A stretch of 48,099 nt of DNA, taken from NCBI GenBank assembly GCA_944381935.1, contig CALWMN010000020.1:1-48099 (forward strand), in the 5' to 3' direction. Origin of the DNA: an uncultured Mediterraneibacter sp. (GTDB lineage Bacteria; Bacillota; Clostridia; Lachnospirales; Lachnospiraceae). The notes below the pieces were generated by a model. It was not told the origin of the DNA. It was given only the letters and a program-made list of their open reading frames with translations, and made no database searches. Positions 14,730 to 23,306 of the stretch are shown here, piece by piece; within the stretch, counting starts at the first letter, position 1; every line of letters begins with the position of its first letter. The position numbers were made by a program, and so were the translations under genes.

Positions 14730-16967
14730 CTATTCCAGCACGAATATCCTGGAGTCAAAGTCTTTCCCCATATGGAGTCCCTGCCCCAGTCCCGGCAGCA
14801 CATCTCCCGCGCTTGTATCCGTCGTTATCAGGCCGACATTCATTAGTTCATCCCCGTAGAATGCCCCTTGTTTTTTACCGTCCTCGTATACGGTATACAG
14901 CCGCTCCTCGTCCAGTCCCGCAAGTTTGAGCCGGGTATACGGCATATTGGCTCCATTTAGGATTCTATACCATCCCACGATCGCTTTTTCCCGGTCTTCG
15001 CTTACTGACATCCACGCCGTGACATTTCCCTCAAACGGACTTTTCAGCCGGTAAAATCTGCCGAACTGGAGCAGCCCGCGGTATTTCTTCATAAATTCTA
15101 CCTGCCGCCTGACTTCTTCCTGTTCTTCCTCTGTAAGGCGGTTCAGATCCAGCTCATATCCGAATGTGCCAAAGCATGCCACATCCGCCCGGGCAGAAAG
15201 CGGGGTACTCCTCATGACCTGATGGTTGGGCACGGCGGATACATGTGCCCCGATGCTGCTGATCGGATAGCAGTAGGATGTGCCATACTGGATCTTCAGC
15301 CGCTCTATGGCATCCGAATCGTCACTCGCCCAGGCTTGCGGGGCGTAGTACAGAAGCCCCGGATCAAAACGCGCCCCTCCGCTGGCACAGGACTCGAATA
15401 AGATATGGGGAAATGCAGCAGTGAGCCTCTCGTAGAGATCATACACACCCAGGATATATCGGTGGAACACCTCTCCCTGCCGGTCCGCCGGAAGCGCCGC
15501 ACAATAGCACTCCGTGATGCTGCGGTTCATATCCCATTTCACATAAGAGACTTTCGCATTTCCGAGAATGTCCGCCATACTCCCATAAATGTAGTCCACG
15601 ACTTCTTTTCTTGAGAAATCCAGCACGTACTGATATCTCCCCTGTGACTGGCTTCTTCCCGGCACTGCCAGTATCCAGTCCGGGTGTGCCCGGAACAGCT
15701 CTGAGTTTTTATTCACCATCTCCGGTTCAAACCAGAGCCCGAACTTCATTCCCATGCCTTCAATCTTCTCTGCCAGTCCGGTGATCCCTTTTGGGAGAAG
15801 CTCTGTGTTGGGTTTCCAGTCTCCCAGTCCCGCAGTGTCATCCCTGCGCGCCCCGAACCATCCGTCGTCCAGCACGAAAAGCTCAATCCCGCTCTCCTTT
15901 GCCTTCCCGGCGATCGAGAGCAGTTTTTCCTCATCAAAGTCCATATATGTGGCTTCCCAGTTATTGATCAGCACCGGCCTTGCCCGATCCCGCCAGTACC
16001 CCCTTGCAAGGCGCTTGCAGTACAGCCGGTGGAAAGTCTGGCTCATGTCATTAAGGCCGCCGGAAGTATATACCATAACTGCCTCGGGGGTCTGGAACTC
16101 TTCTCCCAGCTCCAGCTTCCAGTCAAACCATTCCGGGTGAATCCCCAAAAGCACCCTCGTCGTATCATGTGCATCCACCTCTGCCTGTGCCAGAAAGTTC
16201 CCGCTGTACACCAGGCTGAATCCGATCACTTCCCCCTGAAACTCGTCTGCTGCCGGTCGTTTCAGCACAATAAACGGATTATGCTCATGGGAAGAATGCC
16301 CCCTCATGCTGCCTACCGCCTGAATACCCTGCTCCAGCCTTCTCTCCTTCACATGCCTTTCCCTTGCCCAGGCTCCGGAAAACTGAATCCAGTCATACTC
16401 ACAATCGGGAAGATCCATACACAGGCTCATCGCTTTCAAAAGATGCACCGCGCTGCCGCCCCGGTTGACAAACCGCGCGCTCCTCGCAAGAATCCCGCCT
16501 TCCGCAAACAGTGTATACAGAAGTTCCAGCTCAACTCCCGTCTCCTCATCTTCAAGGACAACCGTCAGAGTTTCCGCCTCCTCATCCTTCTCCGTATACG
16601 TTGCCGGAAGTCCCTTAAGCTCCGGTTTCCCTGCCGTCACGGTATGTCCCTTATAGCGGAAATCCACGATCCGGCTGCCGTTTTCCTGCAGGATCTCAAC
16701 CGCCGGGAAGCGGTAATCCGAGGAGCCGTATACACCATACTCCTGTTTCACATGCTCAAGCGACAGTGTTCTCTCGCCCTCAAAAACGTATGATCCCATA
16801 GGTCGGGGCACCATCTCCAGAAGATACGGATACTCCTCTTTTTGATGGATCCTTTTCCCAAAATAAAGCTGTCCCATATGTCCGTTGGGAAGCACTGTCA
16901 TGATATAGCTTATCTTTGAATCAGACAGATGAAATGTCCGGCTCGTTTCATGGAATGTAATACTCAT
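14730..16967 (-). CDS. Alpha-galactosidase, glycoside hydrolase family 36
   Basis: A 745-residue cytosolic enzyme that releases alpha-1,6-linked galactose from melibiose, raffinose and related sugars. Domains: N-terminal beta-sandwich (about 1-320), TIM barrel and C-terminal beta domain. Catalytic regions are visible: VKWDMNRSITE with the nucleophile near Asp479, and WASDDSDAIERLKIQYG with the acid/base near residue 549; LFVLDDGWFG and LWFEPEMVN are further family marks. No signal peptide, so sugars must be imported first, possibly via a transporter powered by the ATPase at 3490-4602 (inference). The ATG at 16967 follows AAGGAGGAG. An AraC-type gene lies directly upstream and candidate AraC sites precede the promoter. 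Confidence 0.96.
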   Translation of the reverse strand: MSITFHETSRTFHLSDSKISYIMTVLPNGHMGQLYFGKRIHQKEEYPYLLEMVPRPMGSYVFEGERTLSLEHVKQEYGVYGSSDYRFPAVEILQENGSRIVDFRYKGHTVTAGKPELKGLPATYTEKDEEAETLTVVLEDEETGVELELLYTLFAEGGILARSARFVNRGGSAVHLLKAMSLCMDLPDCEYDWIQFSGAWARERHVKERRLEQGIQAVGSMRGHSSHEHNPFIVLKRPAADEFQGEVIGFSLVYSGNFLAQAEVDAHDTTRVLLGIHPEWFDWKLELGEEFQTPEAVMVYTSGGLNDMSQTFHRLYCKRLARGYWRDRARPVLINNWEATYMDFDEEKLLSIAGKAKESGIELFVLDDGWFGARRDDTAGLGDWKPNTELLPKGITGLAEKIEGMGMKFGLWFEPEMVNKNSELFRAHPDWILAVPGRSQSQGRYQYVLDFSRKEVVDYIYGSMADILGNAKVSYVKWDMNRSITECYCAALPADRQGEVFHRYILGVYDLYERLTAAFPHILFESCASGGARFDPGLLYYAPQAWASDDSDAIERLKIQYGTSYCYPISSIGAHVSAVPNHQVMRSTPLSARADVACFGTFGYELDLNRLTEEEQEEVRRQVEFMKKYRGLLQFGRFYRLKSPFEGNVTAWMSVSEDREKAIVGWYRILNGANMPYTRLKLAGLDEERLYTVYEDGKKQGAFYGDELMNVGLITTDTSAGDVLPGLGQGLHMGKDFDSRIFVLE

Positions 16968-17016
16968 GCCTGCTCCTCCTTTTGCTGTGTGGCTCATGCG
17001 CTCCAACGCTATAGAT

Positions 17017-17067
17017 ATTATAAAAAAACGCACACGAAATAACAGGCATTAATGTTACAGATAACAG
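17017..17067 (-). promoter_or_regulatory. Galactosidase promoter with AraC-type direct repeat
   Basis: On the minus strand a good TATAAT (17017-17022) is paired through a 17-base spacer with a poor -35 hexamer, CTGTTA. That -35 is part of a direct repeat CTGTTAT occurring at 17039-17045 and 17061-17067, 22 bases apart. Two half-sites on the same helix face, the nearer overlapping the -35, is the layout of AraC-family class II activation. The activator is presumably the product of 17076-17912. Confidence 0.55.
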
Positions 17068-17075
17068 TCTGAATG

Positions 17076-17912
17076 TTAAAAGCGTGCCGCCGACCCTCTC
17101 TTCCGGTATTTCGATGGAGTCAGTCCGTTCTTCGCCTTAAATGCCTTTGAAAAGACAAGCGGATCGCTGTATCCGCAGGAAAGCGCCACGCTTTCTATGG
17201 AAATATCCGTTATGAGAAGCAGTTCTGCCGCCCGTGTAAGCCGGTAGTTTGCCAGATACTCCTGAGGCGGCATTCCAATCTCCTTCTGAAACAGTGTATA
17301 CAGATAGCTCCTGTTAATACAGACATAATCCGCAATATCCGTAATATGGATCGGATTGCAGTAATTGTTCTGAATAAACTCCACCGCTTTCCTGACATAC
17401 AGGCTCCCCGTCCCCCGCTCAGGCACAGAAAATACGTCCATATTTTCCGCAAGCACTCCCAAAAAGGAATACAGCAGCCCCTCCAGGTAAAACTGGTCTG
17501 ACAGGGCATATGTATTATGGTTTAACATGCTTAGCACAATCTGCTTTAAGCGCTCGCCCTGGCTGCTGCGGTAAATAAGGCGGCTCTCTCCCAGCCCTGT
17601 GCTTTTCAGGTATTCTTCCGCCTTCTCACCGCCAAAGCCGACCCAGAGGTAACTCCACGGCTCTTCCCCATCCGCCTGATAAAAAGTCTGTACCCCAGGT
17701 TCGATCAGGAATCCCTGACCCGCTTCAAGCTCATATCTCACCCCGCCGACCGTATAGCTGCCTTTCCCTTCCATAATATAGTGGATGATGTAGTTTGGGC
17801 GGACAGCCGGTCCGAAGCTGTGGCCCGGACTGCACCTCGCATATCCGCACAGGCACATATACAGCTCCGGAAACTGCCTCTCCTTTATCTGAAGTACATA
17901 CGAATCTTCCAT
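17076..17912 (-). CDS. AraC-family transcriptional regulator (likely activator of the galactosidase gene)
   Basis: A 278-residue regulator with an N-terminal cupin-like sugar-sensing domain (HYIMEGKGSYTVGGVRYELEAGQGFLIEPG, see residues 44-75) and a C-terminal double helix-turn-helix of about 100 residues. In the latter, HITDIADYVCINRSYLYTLF and IESVALSCGYSDPLVFSKAF are the two DNA-reading units, closing with NGLTPSKYRK. This organisation matches MsmR/RafR-type activators of raffinose and melibiose genes. GAGGATGA precedes the ATG at 17912. It starts seven bases after the AIM24 gene and ends 108 bases before the galactosidase start, where direct repeats suggest its binding sites. Confidence 0.92.
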   Translation of the reverse strand: MEDSYVLQIKERQFPELYMCLCGYARCSPGHSFGPAVRPNYIIHYIMEGKGSYTVGGVRYELEAGQGFLIEPGVQTFYQADGEEPWSYLWVGFGGEKAEEYLKSTGLGESRLIYRSSQGERLKQIVLSMLNHNTYALSDQFYLEGLLYSFLGVLAENMDVFSVPERGTGSLYVRKAVEFIQNNYCNPIHITDIADYVCINRSYLYTLFQKEIGMPPQEYLANYRLTRAAELLLITDISIESVALSCGYSDPLVFSKAFKAKNGLTPSKYRKRGSAARF

Positions 17913-17919
17913 TTCATCC

Positions 17920-18600
17920 TCATGCCTTCGTCGGCATGAATTTCAGGATTTCTCCTGCCACATTCGAGATCGGCATTGTCTGGAGCCACACGTGTCCCGG
18001 TCCGGTTATGACCGTATTGAAAATGCCCTCTCCGCCGAACAGCATATTTTTAACTCCGGGAACAGTCTTTATGTCCATATTGCAGGTGCTCTCCATCGCT
18101 GCCAGATACCCGGTATCCACGATGATCTGCTGCCCCGGCTGCAGATCATACTCCACCACATGGCCGTCAAACTCGAGAAACGCCATCCCGTTTCCTGAAA
18201 GCTTCTGCATGATAAAGCCCTCCCCGCCGAACAGCCCTGCGCCCAGTTTTTTGCGGAAAAATACGGACAGCTCTACCGTCGACTCGGCGGCAAGGAATCC
18301 TGACTTCTGCACGATAAGCTCACTTCCCGGCTCGATCCTGCGCGCTACGATCTGCCCCGGGAAGCTGGACGCGAAGGCAATCATTCCGTTCCCGCCTCTG
18401 GCAGTATATCTGTTCTGGAACATTGCCTCTCCCGCAAACATCCTTCCAAATGCTTTTCCTACTCCTCCGCCTGTCGTTGTCTCCATCTGCATGTTCGGTG
18501 ACATCCAGCTCATGGAGCCTCTCTCCGTGAGCATCTGCTCCCCGTCATCCAGGTAGCAGAGTACTACCGGGAGAGTCTCGCCTTTAATCTCATATCTCAT
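17920..18600 (-). CDS. AIM24 / TIGR00266-family protein
   Basis: A 226-residue beta-rich protein with the repeated glycine-rich turns typical of the family: MLTERGSMSWMSPNMQMETT, GEAMFQNRYTARGGNGMIAF, GLFGGEGFIMQKLSGNG and MLFGGEGIFNTVITGPG. No catalytic residues, signal peptide or membrane segments are evident. The family is named after a yeast mitochondrial protein; bacterial members have no established function. The ATG at 18600 is preceded by GAGGAGGAG. It lies seven bases upstream of the AraC-type gene on the same strand and is probably co-transcribed with it, though a role in galactoside use is not evident. Confidence 0.9.
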   Translation of the reverse strand: MRYEIKGETLPVVLCYLDDGEQMLTERGSMSWMSPNMQMETTTGGGVGKAFGRMFAGEAMFQNRYTARGGNGMIAFASSFPGQIVARRIEPGSELIVQKSGFLAAESTVELSVFFRKKLGAGLFGGEGFIMQKLSGNGMAFLEFDGHVVEYDLQPGQQIIVDTGYLAAMESTCNMDIKTVPGVKNMLFGGEGIFNTVITGPGHVWLQTMPISNVAGEILKFMPTKA

Positions 18601-18699
18601 TTGTTCTCCTCCTCGTAATGAATGTACAGTACCTTCTCTTTTCCCGGCAGAGCAAAGGCCCCGCCATCGCCGTCCTATGGTCAGACAGAACAGAGAAAA

Positions 18700-18741
18700 G
18701 CCCTGCCTTATCGTATATTCCCATACTACCACAGGCAGGGC
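18700..18741 (-). terminator. Terminator of the two-component system operon
   Basis: GCCCTGCCT and AGGCAGGGC (9-bp stem, 24-base loop) followed on the minus strand by TTTTCTC. It lies 35 bases past the stop of the histidine kinase. Confidence 0.65.
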
Positions 18742-18775
18742 AGGATTTCATCATATCCATGTAAATTTTTTTCTG

Positions 18776-20914
18776 TCAGGCATCTCTTTTCTCTTCTTCC
18801 TCAGGAGCCTCTGCCTTCGGGATCACAATGTCCGCCTTAAACAGATCCGCCTCGGTCGATATTTTCAGGGTTCCATGCTGAAGTTCCACAAAGCTTTTCG
18901 CGATCGCAAGCCCCAGTCCCGATCCCTCTGTGTTTCTGGAGGAATCCCCCCGGACGAACCTGTCTGTGATCTCTTCCACATTAAAATCCAGCTCTGTGGC
19001 CGAGACATTTTTCATGGAGATATGGACCTCCCCATCAGTCTCTGCCATCTCAATATAGACCCGGGTATGCGGCATCGCGTATTTCGTGATATTTACGATC
19101 AGGTTTTCAAATATCCGGTATGTCTTCTCACTGTCCAGCCACATCACAATCTTATGCTCCGGCAGTTTCCAGCGGATCTCCAGATTCGCCGCCCCGATCT
19201 TACTGTCATTCTCCAGTCCGACCTGTTTTAACAGATCCACAATATCCACCTGCATATAATTCATTTTCACGCTTTTGCTCGCTGCTTTGCTGATCTCAAA
19301 GAGATCCTCAATCAGAACCTTTAGCCTCAGTGATTTTCTCTCCAGCACATCGATATACTCTCTGCGCTTCTCTTCATCCTTTTCATTTTTCAAAAGGTCA
19401 GTGTAGGTGATGATGGCAGTCAGCGGTGTACGGAGGTCATGGGAGACATTCGTCACCAGCTCTGTTTTCATCCGCTCGTTCTTCACTTCTTCCTCAACTG
19501 CCTTTTTGAAGCCTTTCTGGATTTTTTTCAGCTCATCCTGGATCGGATTAAACAGTCCCATATCCCCCTCGATCGGCATGTCGAGATGCCCCTCTGCAAG
19601 CTGGTTCGTCGATTTGAGCAACAGCTTATATTTCTCCTGCAGATCCTTTGTAAACCGCCGCAGAAAGAGGAAGAGGGCCACTGAATATATGATCAGTGCG
19701 AAGATCCCATAAAACCAGAACATACTGATCACTGCCAGGATCGCGAAATTGATCAGCACGATTTTCAGGATCGTCTTGTTCGTCCTGTCCTGAAAATCCA
19801 GATGCACAAGGGCGTCATATTGGTCAGTGAGGAATCCTTTCGCTTTCCTGAGAACAGTTTTCCCACTTTCTCTGAGCCTCTTTCCGCCTCCTTCTCCGTA
19901 TCTGAGCCACCGTACCAGCCTGACCGTCAAAGTACGCTCCCGCCAGTATGCTCCTCTCATACGGATGATCGCCCTCAGGGACGTGACCGCCCAGAAAAAG
20001 ACGCCAAAGATACCCAGCCACATCAGGAAATTGAGGAACATCCCGCTTCCGCCCCCAATGCCTCCTTCCAGCGTCTCATACACTACCTGCCCGGCAATCC
20101 AGAATACATCGCTCATCAGCATGATAAAAAGCGCCAGCACCGGAATCTCAAATGGCACGCGGAACAGTTTCATCTCACTGATATCCAGCCTTTTCACGCA
20201 CGGGAACAGCAGCGCTGCCGCGGCGGTTATAAGGATCAGGATCTCAAACGGATCCCGGAAAGATCCCGCGTTATACAGGCTGTACAGACCTGTCTCTCCC
20301 GGGTACACCGCCTCCGTATAGCCTGCCAGATTTTCTGCGCTCATCCCATAGATAATGGTAACGCCTGAAGGTTCTGAAATGGATGAGATGTAACCCTCAT
20401 ACATGACACTCTGCGCATCCGTCAGAAAAGCAGTTTCAAGCTCATATTGACGCTGTGCCGACATCTCTGTGCCCGATACCTGGATATCCGAGATCTCCCC
20501 TTCGCCCGAGAACTGATACTCCGCCCTGAAAGCATAGTAGTTCTCCGCCTCCTGAAGCCTTGACGCTGCCTGCTCCGTTGTCTCATCAAGGAGGGACTTC
20601 CCTTCCTCGTCAAACACCCCATACTCCAGGAATTTCCTTGTAAGGTCAAAATTACGCTGTCCATACATGCTTATAACCTCAGACAGTTCCGTCTCCTCCG
20701 AGTATTCATTGTACAGGATATAATTTCCCTCTGCCAGGTCGAACCCCATCTGGGAAACAGTTTCCGACTGCCTGCTGCCCTCGTCGGTCTTGTTCTCAAG
20801 ATAATTCCTGATATTGCTGTAATTGCTCATCATCAGGAAAGCACACAGGCACAAAAATAAGATAACAACAATTATGCCAAATTTATGGCTGTTTTTCAAT
20901 TTTGTATCCAACAC
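18776..20914 (-). CDS. Membrane sensor histidine kinase
   Basis: A 712-residue kinase. The N-terminus has a membrane segment (about 12-30), then an extracytoplasmic region of about 190 residues, then several hydrophobic segments (DPFEILILITAAAALLF, IPVLALFIMLMSDVFW, FLNFLMWLGIFGVFFW, and a pair near residues 385-425), suggesting six or so membrane passes. The cytoplasmic part has a dimerisation helix with the phospho-acceptor in SHDLRTPLT (His492), an N-box ENLIVNITKYA and the ATP lid GSGLGLAIAKS. It overlaps the response-regulator gene by 32 bases, so the two form a translationally linked pair. The signal is unknown; no named kinase family is evident beyond the general HisKA/HATPase class. 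Confidence 0.93.
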   Translation of the reverse strand: MLDTKLKNSHKFGIIVVILFLCLCAFLMMSNYSNIRNYLENKTDEGSRQSETVSQMGFDLAEGNYILYNEYSEETELSEVISMYGQRNFDLTRKFLEYGVFDEEGKSLLDETTEQAASRLQEAENYYAFRAEYQFSGEGEISDIQVSGTEMSAQRQYELETAFLTDAQSVMYEGYISSISEPSGVTIIYGMSAENLAGYTEAVYPGETGLYSLYNAGSFRDPFEILILITAAAALLFPCVKRLDISEMKLFRVPFEIPVLALFIMLMSDVFWIAGQVVYETLEGGIGGGSGMFLNFLMWLGIFGVFFWAVTSLRAIIRMRGAYWRERTLTVRLVRWLRYGEGGGKRLRESGKTVLRKAKGFLTDQYDALVHLDFQDRTNKTILKIVLINFAILAVISMFWFYGIFALIIYSVALFLFLRRFTKDLQEKYKLLLKSTNQLAEGHLDMPIEGDMGLFNPIQDELKKIQKGFKKAVEEEVKNERMKTELVTNVSHDLRTPLTAIITYTDLLKNEKDEEKRREYIDVLERKSLRLKVLIEDLFEISKAASKSVKMNYMQVDIVDLLKQVGLENDSKIGAANLEIRWKLPEHKIVMWLDSEKTYRIFENLIVNITKYAMPHTRVYIEMAETDGEVHISMKNVSATELDFNVEEITDRFVRGDSSRNTEGSGLGLAIAKSFVELQHGTLKISTEADLFKADIVIPKAEAPEEEEKRDA

Positions 20915-21581
20915 CCCACACCACCTTTAAATATTTTGGATTTTTCGGATCAAGCTCAATCTTCTCCCGGATATTTCTCACGTGGACCATGATCGTGTCC
21001 GTGTTGATCGCCTTCTCCTGCCATACCCTCTCATAGATCTCCTCAGAGGAAAATACTCTCCCGGGATTTTTCGCAAGCAGCAGGATGATCTTGTACTCGA
21101 TCGGCGTGAGCTTAACCGGAACGCCGTCCACAGATACTTCCACCGTATCCTCGTTGATCTCGAGTCCACCTATCACATGTACGTTTTCTTTTGGCGCCAG
21201 TTTCTCCAGGAATTTCCTGTATCGCCTGAGCTGAGAATTAACTCTTGCCATCAGCTCCATGGGAGTGAACGGCTTCGTCACATAGTCGTCGGCTCCGATG
21301 TTCAGACCTGTGATCTTATCCACTTCCTCGGATTTCGCGGAGAGCATGATGACCGGGAAATCATACTTCTCTCTAAGCTTCATTGTCATACGTATCCCAT
21401 CCATTCTCGGCATCATGATGTCCACGATCGCCAGATGGATCTCCTCTCTGTCCATGATCTCAAGTCCCTCGATCCCATCTGCTGCCTGGAACACTTTGTA
21501 TCCCTGGCTCTGCAGATATATCTGGACGCCTTCCCTGATCTCCTTATCGTCCTCCACGATCAAAATGTTATTTGCTTCCAT
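20883..21581 (-). CDS. OmpR-family response regulator
   Basis: A 232-residue DNA-binding response regulator. The receiver domain holds the acidic pair EDD (10-12), the phospho-acceptor in AIVDIMMPRMDG (Asp54) and the lysine in DDYVTKPFTPMEL. The C-terminal winged helix includes VKLTPIEYKIILLLAKNPG and TDTIMVHVRNIREKIE. The ATG at 21581 has AAGGAGAGG just upstream; two extra in-frame codons further upstream are less well placed. It is co-transcribed with the overlapping kinase gene. Upstream direct repeats at 21665-21690 have 10-base periodicity, typical of OmpR/PhoB-type binding sites, so autoregulation is plausible. Confidence 0.95.
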   Translation of the reverse strand: MEANNILIVEDDKEIREGVQIYLQSQGYKVFQAADGIEGLEIMDREEIHLAIVDIMMPRMDGIRMTMKLREKYDFPVIMLSAKSEEVDKITGLNIGADDYVTKPFTPMELMARVNSQLRRYRKFLEKLAPKENVHVIGGLEINEDTVEVSVDGVPVKLTPIEYKIILLLAKNPGRVFSSEEIYERVWQEKAINTDTIMVHVRNIREKIELDPKNPKYLKVVWGVGYKIEKQP

Positions 21582-21631
21582 TTCCCTCTCCTTTTCCAAG
21601 CTGTAAACATTGATGCAGCCCCCTTTGACTG

Positions 21632-21690
21632 TTTACAGGATACCCTGTAAATCTAAAGGAGGCTGCTATAAGAATCCTAAGAAATTCTAA
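21632..21690 (-). promoter_or_regulatory. Candidate operators upstream of the two-component system
   Basis: On the minus strand TTAGAAT (21684-21690) and TTAGGAT (21674-21680) repeat with a 10-base period, followed by TTATAG (21666-21671). This fits tandem OmpR-type sites. Closer to the gene, TTTACAGG-ATAC-CCTGTAAA (21632-21651) is a perfect 8-bp inverted repeat. Binding by the encoded regulator is inferred. Confidence 0.45.
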
Positions 21691-21729
21691 AGATTTATGG
21701 AACGGTTTTTCATATTTCCCCAACCGGGT

Positions 21730-22314
21730 TCAGTCCTGCCGGCGAAACTCAATGCGCCCGGTCCCGGCGTCCATGCCGTCTATAATGGCAAGCGACTCAA
21801 GCTGATACCCGAGGTTCCGGATGATCCGTCCTCCGGACTGAAACCCTTTCTCAATCGCAATCCCGATCCCCTCGACAACGGCGCCGGCGGACTGCACGAT
21901 CTGTATCAGTCCCTGAAGCGCGCATCCGTTTGCCAGAAAATCGTCAATAATCAGTACATGGTCGTCCGGTCCCAAAAACTTCTGCGACACAATGACATGG
22001 TTGATGCATTTATGTGTGAATGATTCGACCTCAGCCACATACATCTCCCCGTCCAGATTGATGCTCTGGGACTTTTTTGCAAACACGACAGGAACGCCGA
22101 AATGCTGTGCCGTCACACAGGCAATGCCTATGCCGGACGCCTCGATGGTCAGGATCTTATTGATTGTTTTCCCGGCAAAGCGGCGTTTAAACTCAGCTCC
22201 CATCTCATCCAGAAGCCGGATATCCATCTGGTGGTTCAGAAAACTGTCCACTTTCAGCACATTTCCTTCTTTTACGATACCGTCTTTCACAATACGCTCT
22301 TCCAAAAAATTCAT
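21730..22314 (-). CDS. xpt: Xanthine phosphoribosyltransferase
   Basis: A 194-residue purine salvage enzyme that converts xanthine and PRPP to XMP. The PRPP-binding loop is in [19 protein letters not shown], and the N-terminus [14 protein letters not shown] and [13 protein letters not shown] are typical of Xpt rather than hypoxanthine-guanine enzymes. The ATG at 22314 overlaps the stop of the upstream membrane-protein gene (TGATG), so translation is probably coupled; a GTG one codon earlier is possible. In many Firmicutes xpt is preceded by a purine riboswitch. Here the upstream DNA is coding, and I see no riboswitch. Regulation is therefore likely through the promoter at 23001-23029. Confidence 0.95.
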   Translation of the reverse strand: MNFLEERIVKDGIVKEGNVLKVDSFLNHQMDIRLLDEMGAEFKRRFAGKTINKILTIEASGIGIACVTAQHFGVPVVFAKKSQSINLDGEMYVAEVESFTHKCINHVIVSQKFLGPDDHVLIIDDFLANGCALQGLIQIVQSAGAVVEGIGIAIEKGFQSGGRIIRNLGYQLESLAIIDGMDAGTGRIEFRRQD

Positions 22315-22967
22315 CACTTGACCTCTTCCTTCGTATCTTTCTCTTCTTTATCGTCAAAAACCGCAAACACTCTTCTTAGCAGATAAGAATTTATCCACGC
22401 GATGAGAGAGACTCCAAACAACAGCCAGACCGGAATCGCAATAAGCAGAAACTGCAGGTTCCAGACTGAAAGCAGGGCTGCCCCAACGGTAACGATAACC
22501 ATGAGCAGGGTGTACGGCAGCTTCGCCACGGTCAGGATCAAAGCATTTTTCAGGGTTGTCCCGACTGTGTTCTCATAGCGGGCTGTCAGCGGAAACGCAT
22601 AGATGGCAACCGACAGAAGAAGGAACCCCAGCAGCAGAAAGACTGTCCGGAAAAGCAGGGCAGCCGTTTCCGGCATAACAGAAACCACTCTCATATCAAT
22701 ATACCAGACAGTCCCCAATGCAGCCAGAATCAACCAAATGACCGTTGCCTGCCTGAAATTATCTTTAAATGCCCTGAAAAACCCTTTGAAAATGTACCCC
22801 TCTTCATTCCTGACCAGCTTCAGCATGACCGTATAAAGCGCGGCGGTCGACGCCCCGATTGTCACGATCGGAATCGAACAGATAAGCCACAGGATGTTGA
22901 GGCATACCATGTCACAGATCTTGGAAAGTGTACGTGTTACAACATTATCGACCAAATTGAATCTCAT
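22314..22967 (-). CDS. YesL-type DUF624 membrane protein
   Basis: A 217-residue membrane protein with four to five hydrophobic segments, among them [57 protein letters not shown] and [18 protein letters not shown]. The [16 protein letters not shown] motif near residues 30-45 is characteristic of DUF624 (YesL). Members often lie near carbohydrate transporters, and their role is unknown. The charged tail [11 protein letters not shown] ends the protein. The start at 22967 gives the family N-terminus MRFNLVDN; the ribosome binding site is weak (GCGAGATG). The gene overlaps xpt by one base and is driven by a good promoter just upstream. Confidence 0.88.
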   Translation of the reverse strand: MRFNLVDNVVTRTLSKICDMVCLNILWLICSIPIVTIGASTAALYTVMLKLVRNEEGYIFKGFFRAFKDNFRQATVIWLILAALGTVWYIDMRVVSVMPETAALLFRTVFLLLGFLLLSVAIYAFPLTARYENTVGTTLKNALILTVAKLPYTLLMVIVTVGAALLSVWNLQFLLIAIPVWLLFGVSLIAWINSYLLRRVFAVFDDKEEKDTKEEVK

Positions 22968-23000
22968 ATCAACATCTCGCTTTTCTCTTAAGTTTCTTAC

Positions 23001-23029
23001 AGTATAGCACACGGATTCCCATGATACAA
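23001..23029 (-). promoter_or_regulatory. Promoter of the DUF624-xpt operon
   Basis: TTGTAT and TATACT on the minus strand with a 17-base spacer, 33 bases before the DUF624 start. Confidence 0.65.
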
Positions 23030-23091
23030 TCTGAAAACGAAGCAGTCGCCAGGGACCCGGGTAAATCCCCACTTTGGCGCGTTGCTGTTAC

Positions 23092-23121
23092 AAAAAAACA
23101 CCCTGCAGTTCTGCTGCAGGG
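23092..23121 (-). terminator. Terminator of tRNA-Gly
   Basis: CCCTGCAG and CTGCAGGG form an 8-bp stem with a five-base loop, followed on the minus strand by TGTTTTTTT. It lies ten bases past the 3' end of the tRNA. Confidence 0.88.
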
Positions 23122-23130
23122 CATGAAAAA

Positions 23131-23201
23131 AGCGGGTGATGGGAATCGAACCCACGTATCCAGCTTGGAAGGCTGGTGTTCTACCATTGAACTACACCCG
23201 C
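23131..23201 (-). tRNA. tRNA-Gly (anticodon TCC)
   Basis: On the minus strand the cloverleaf is complete: acceptor stem GCGGGTG/CACCCGC, D arm with AGTTCAATGGTAGAAC, anticodon stem CCAGC/GCTGG around loop CTTCCAA giving anticodon TCC, and T arm with GGGTTCGATTCCC. The discriminator is T and no CCA is encoded. It is a single tRNA with its own terminator. Confidence 0.96.
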
Positions 23202-23261
23202 GCCATATCTGACACGAATGATATGATATCATATTCCCCTGGAAAATGCAAGCACTTTTTC

Positions 23262-23292
23262 TCAAAAGAGAACTGCCGGAAAGGCAGTTCTC
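23262..23292 (-). terminator. Terminator of the ech operon
   Basis: GAGAACTGCC and GGCAGTTCTC form a perfect 10-bp stem with a five-base loop, followed on the minus strand by TTTTGAG. It lies 14 bases past the stop of the last ech gene. Confidence 0.85.
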
Positions 23293-23306
23293 CTGTCTCC
23301 ACATCT

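Noticed and set aside
22315-22400. A purine riboswitch upstream of xpt
   Set aside because: xpt overlaps the DUF624 gene by one base, so the upstream DNA is coding, and I see no purine aptamer pattern there or before the DUF624 gene.
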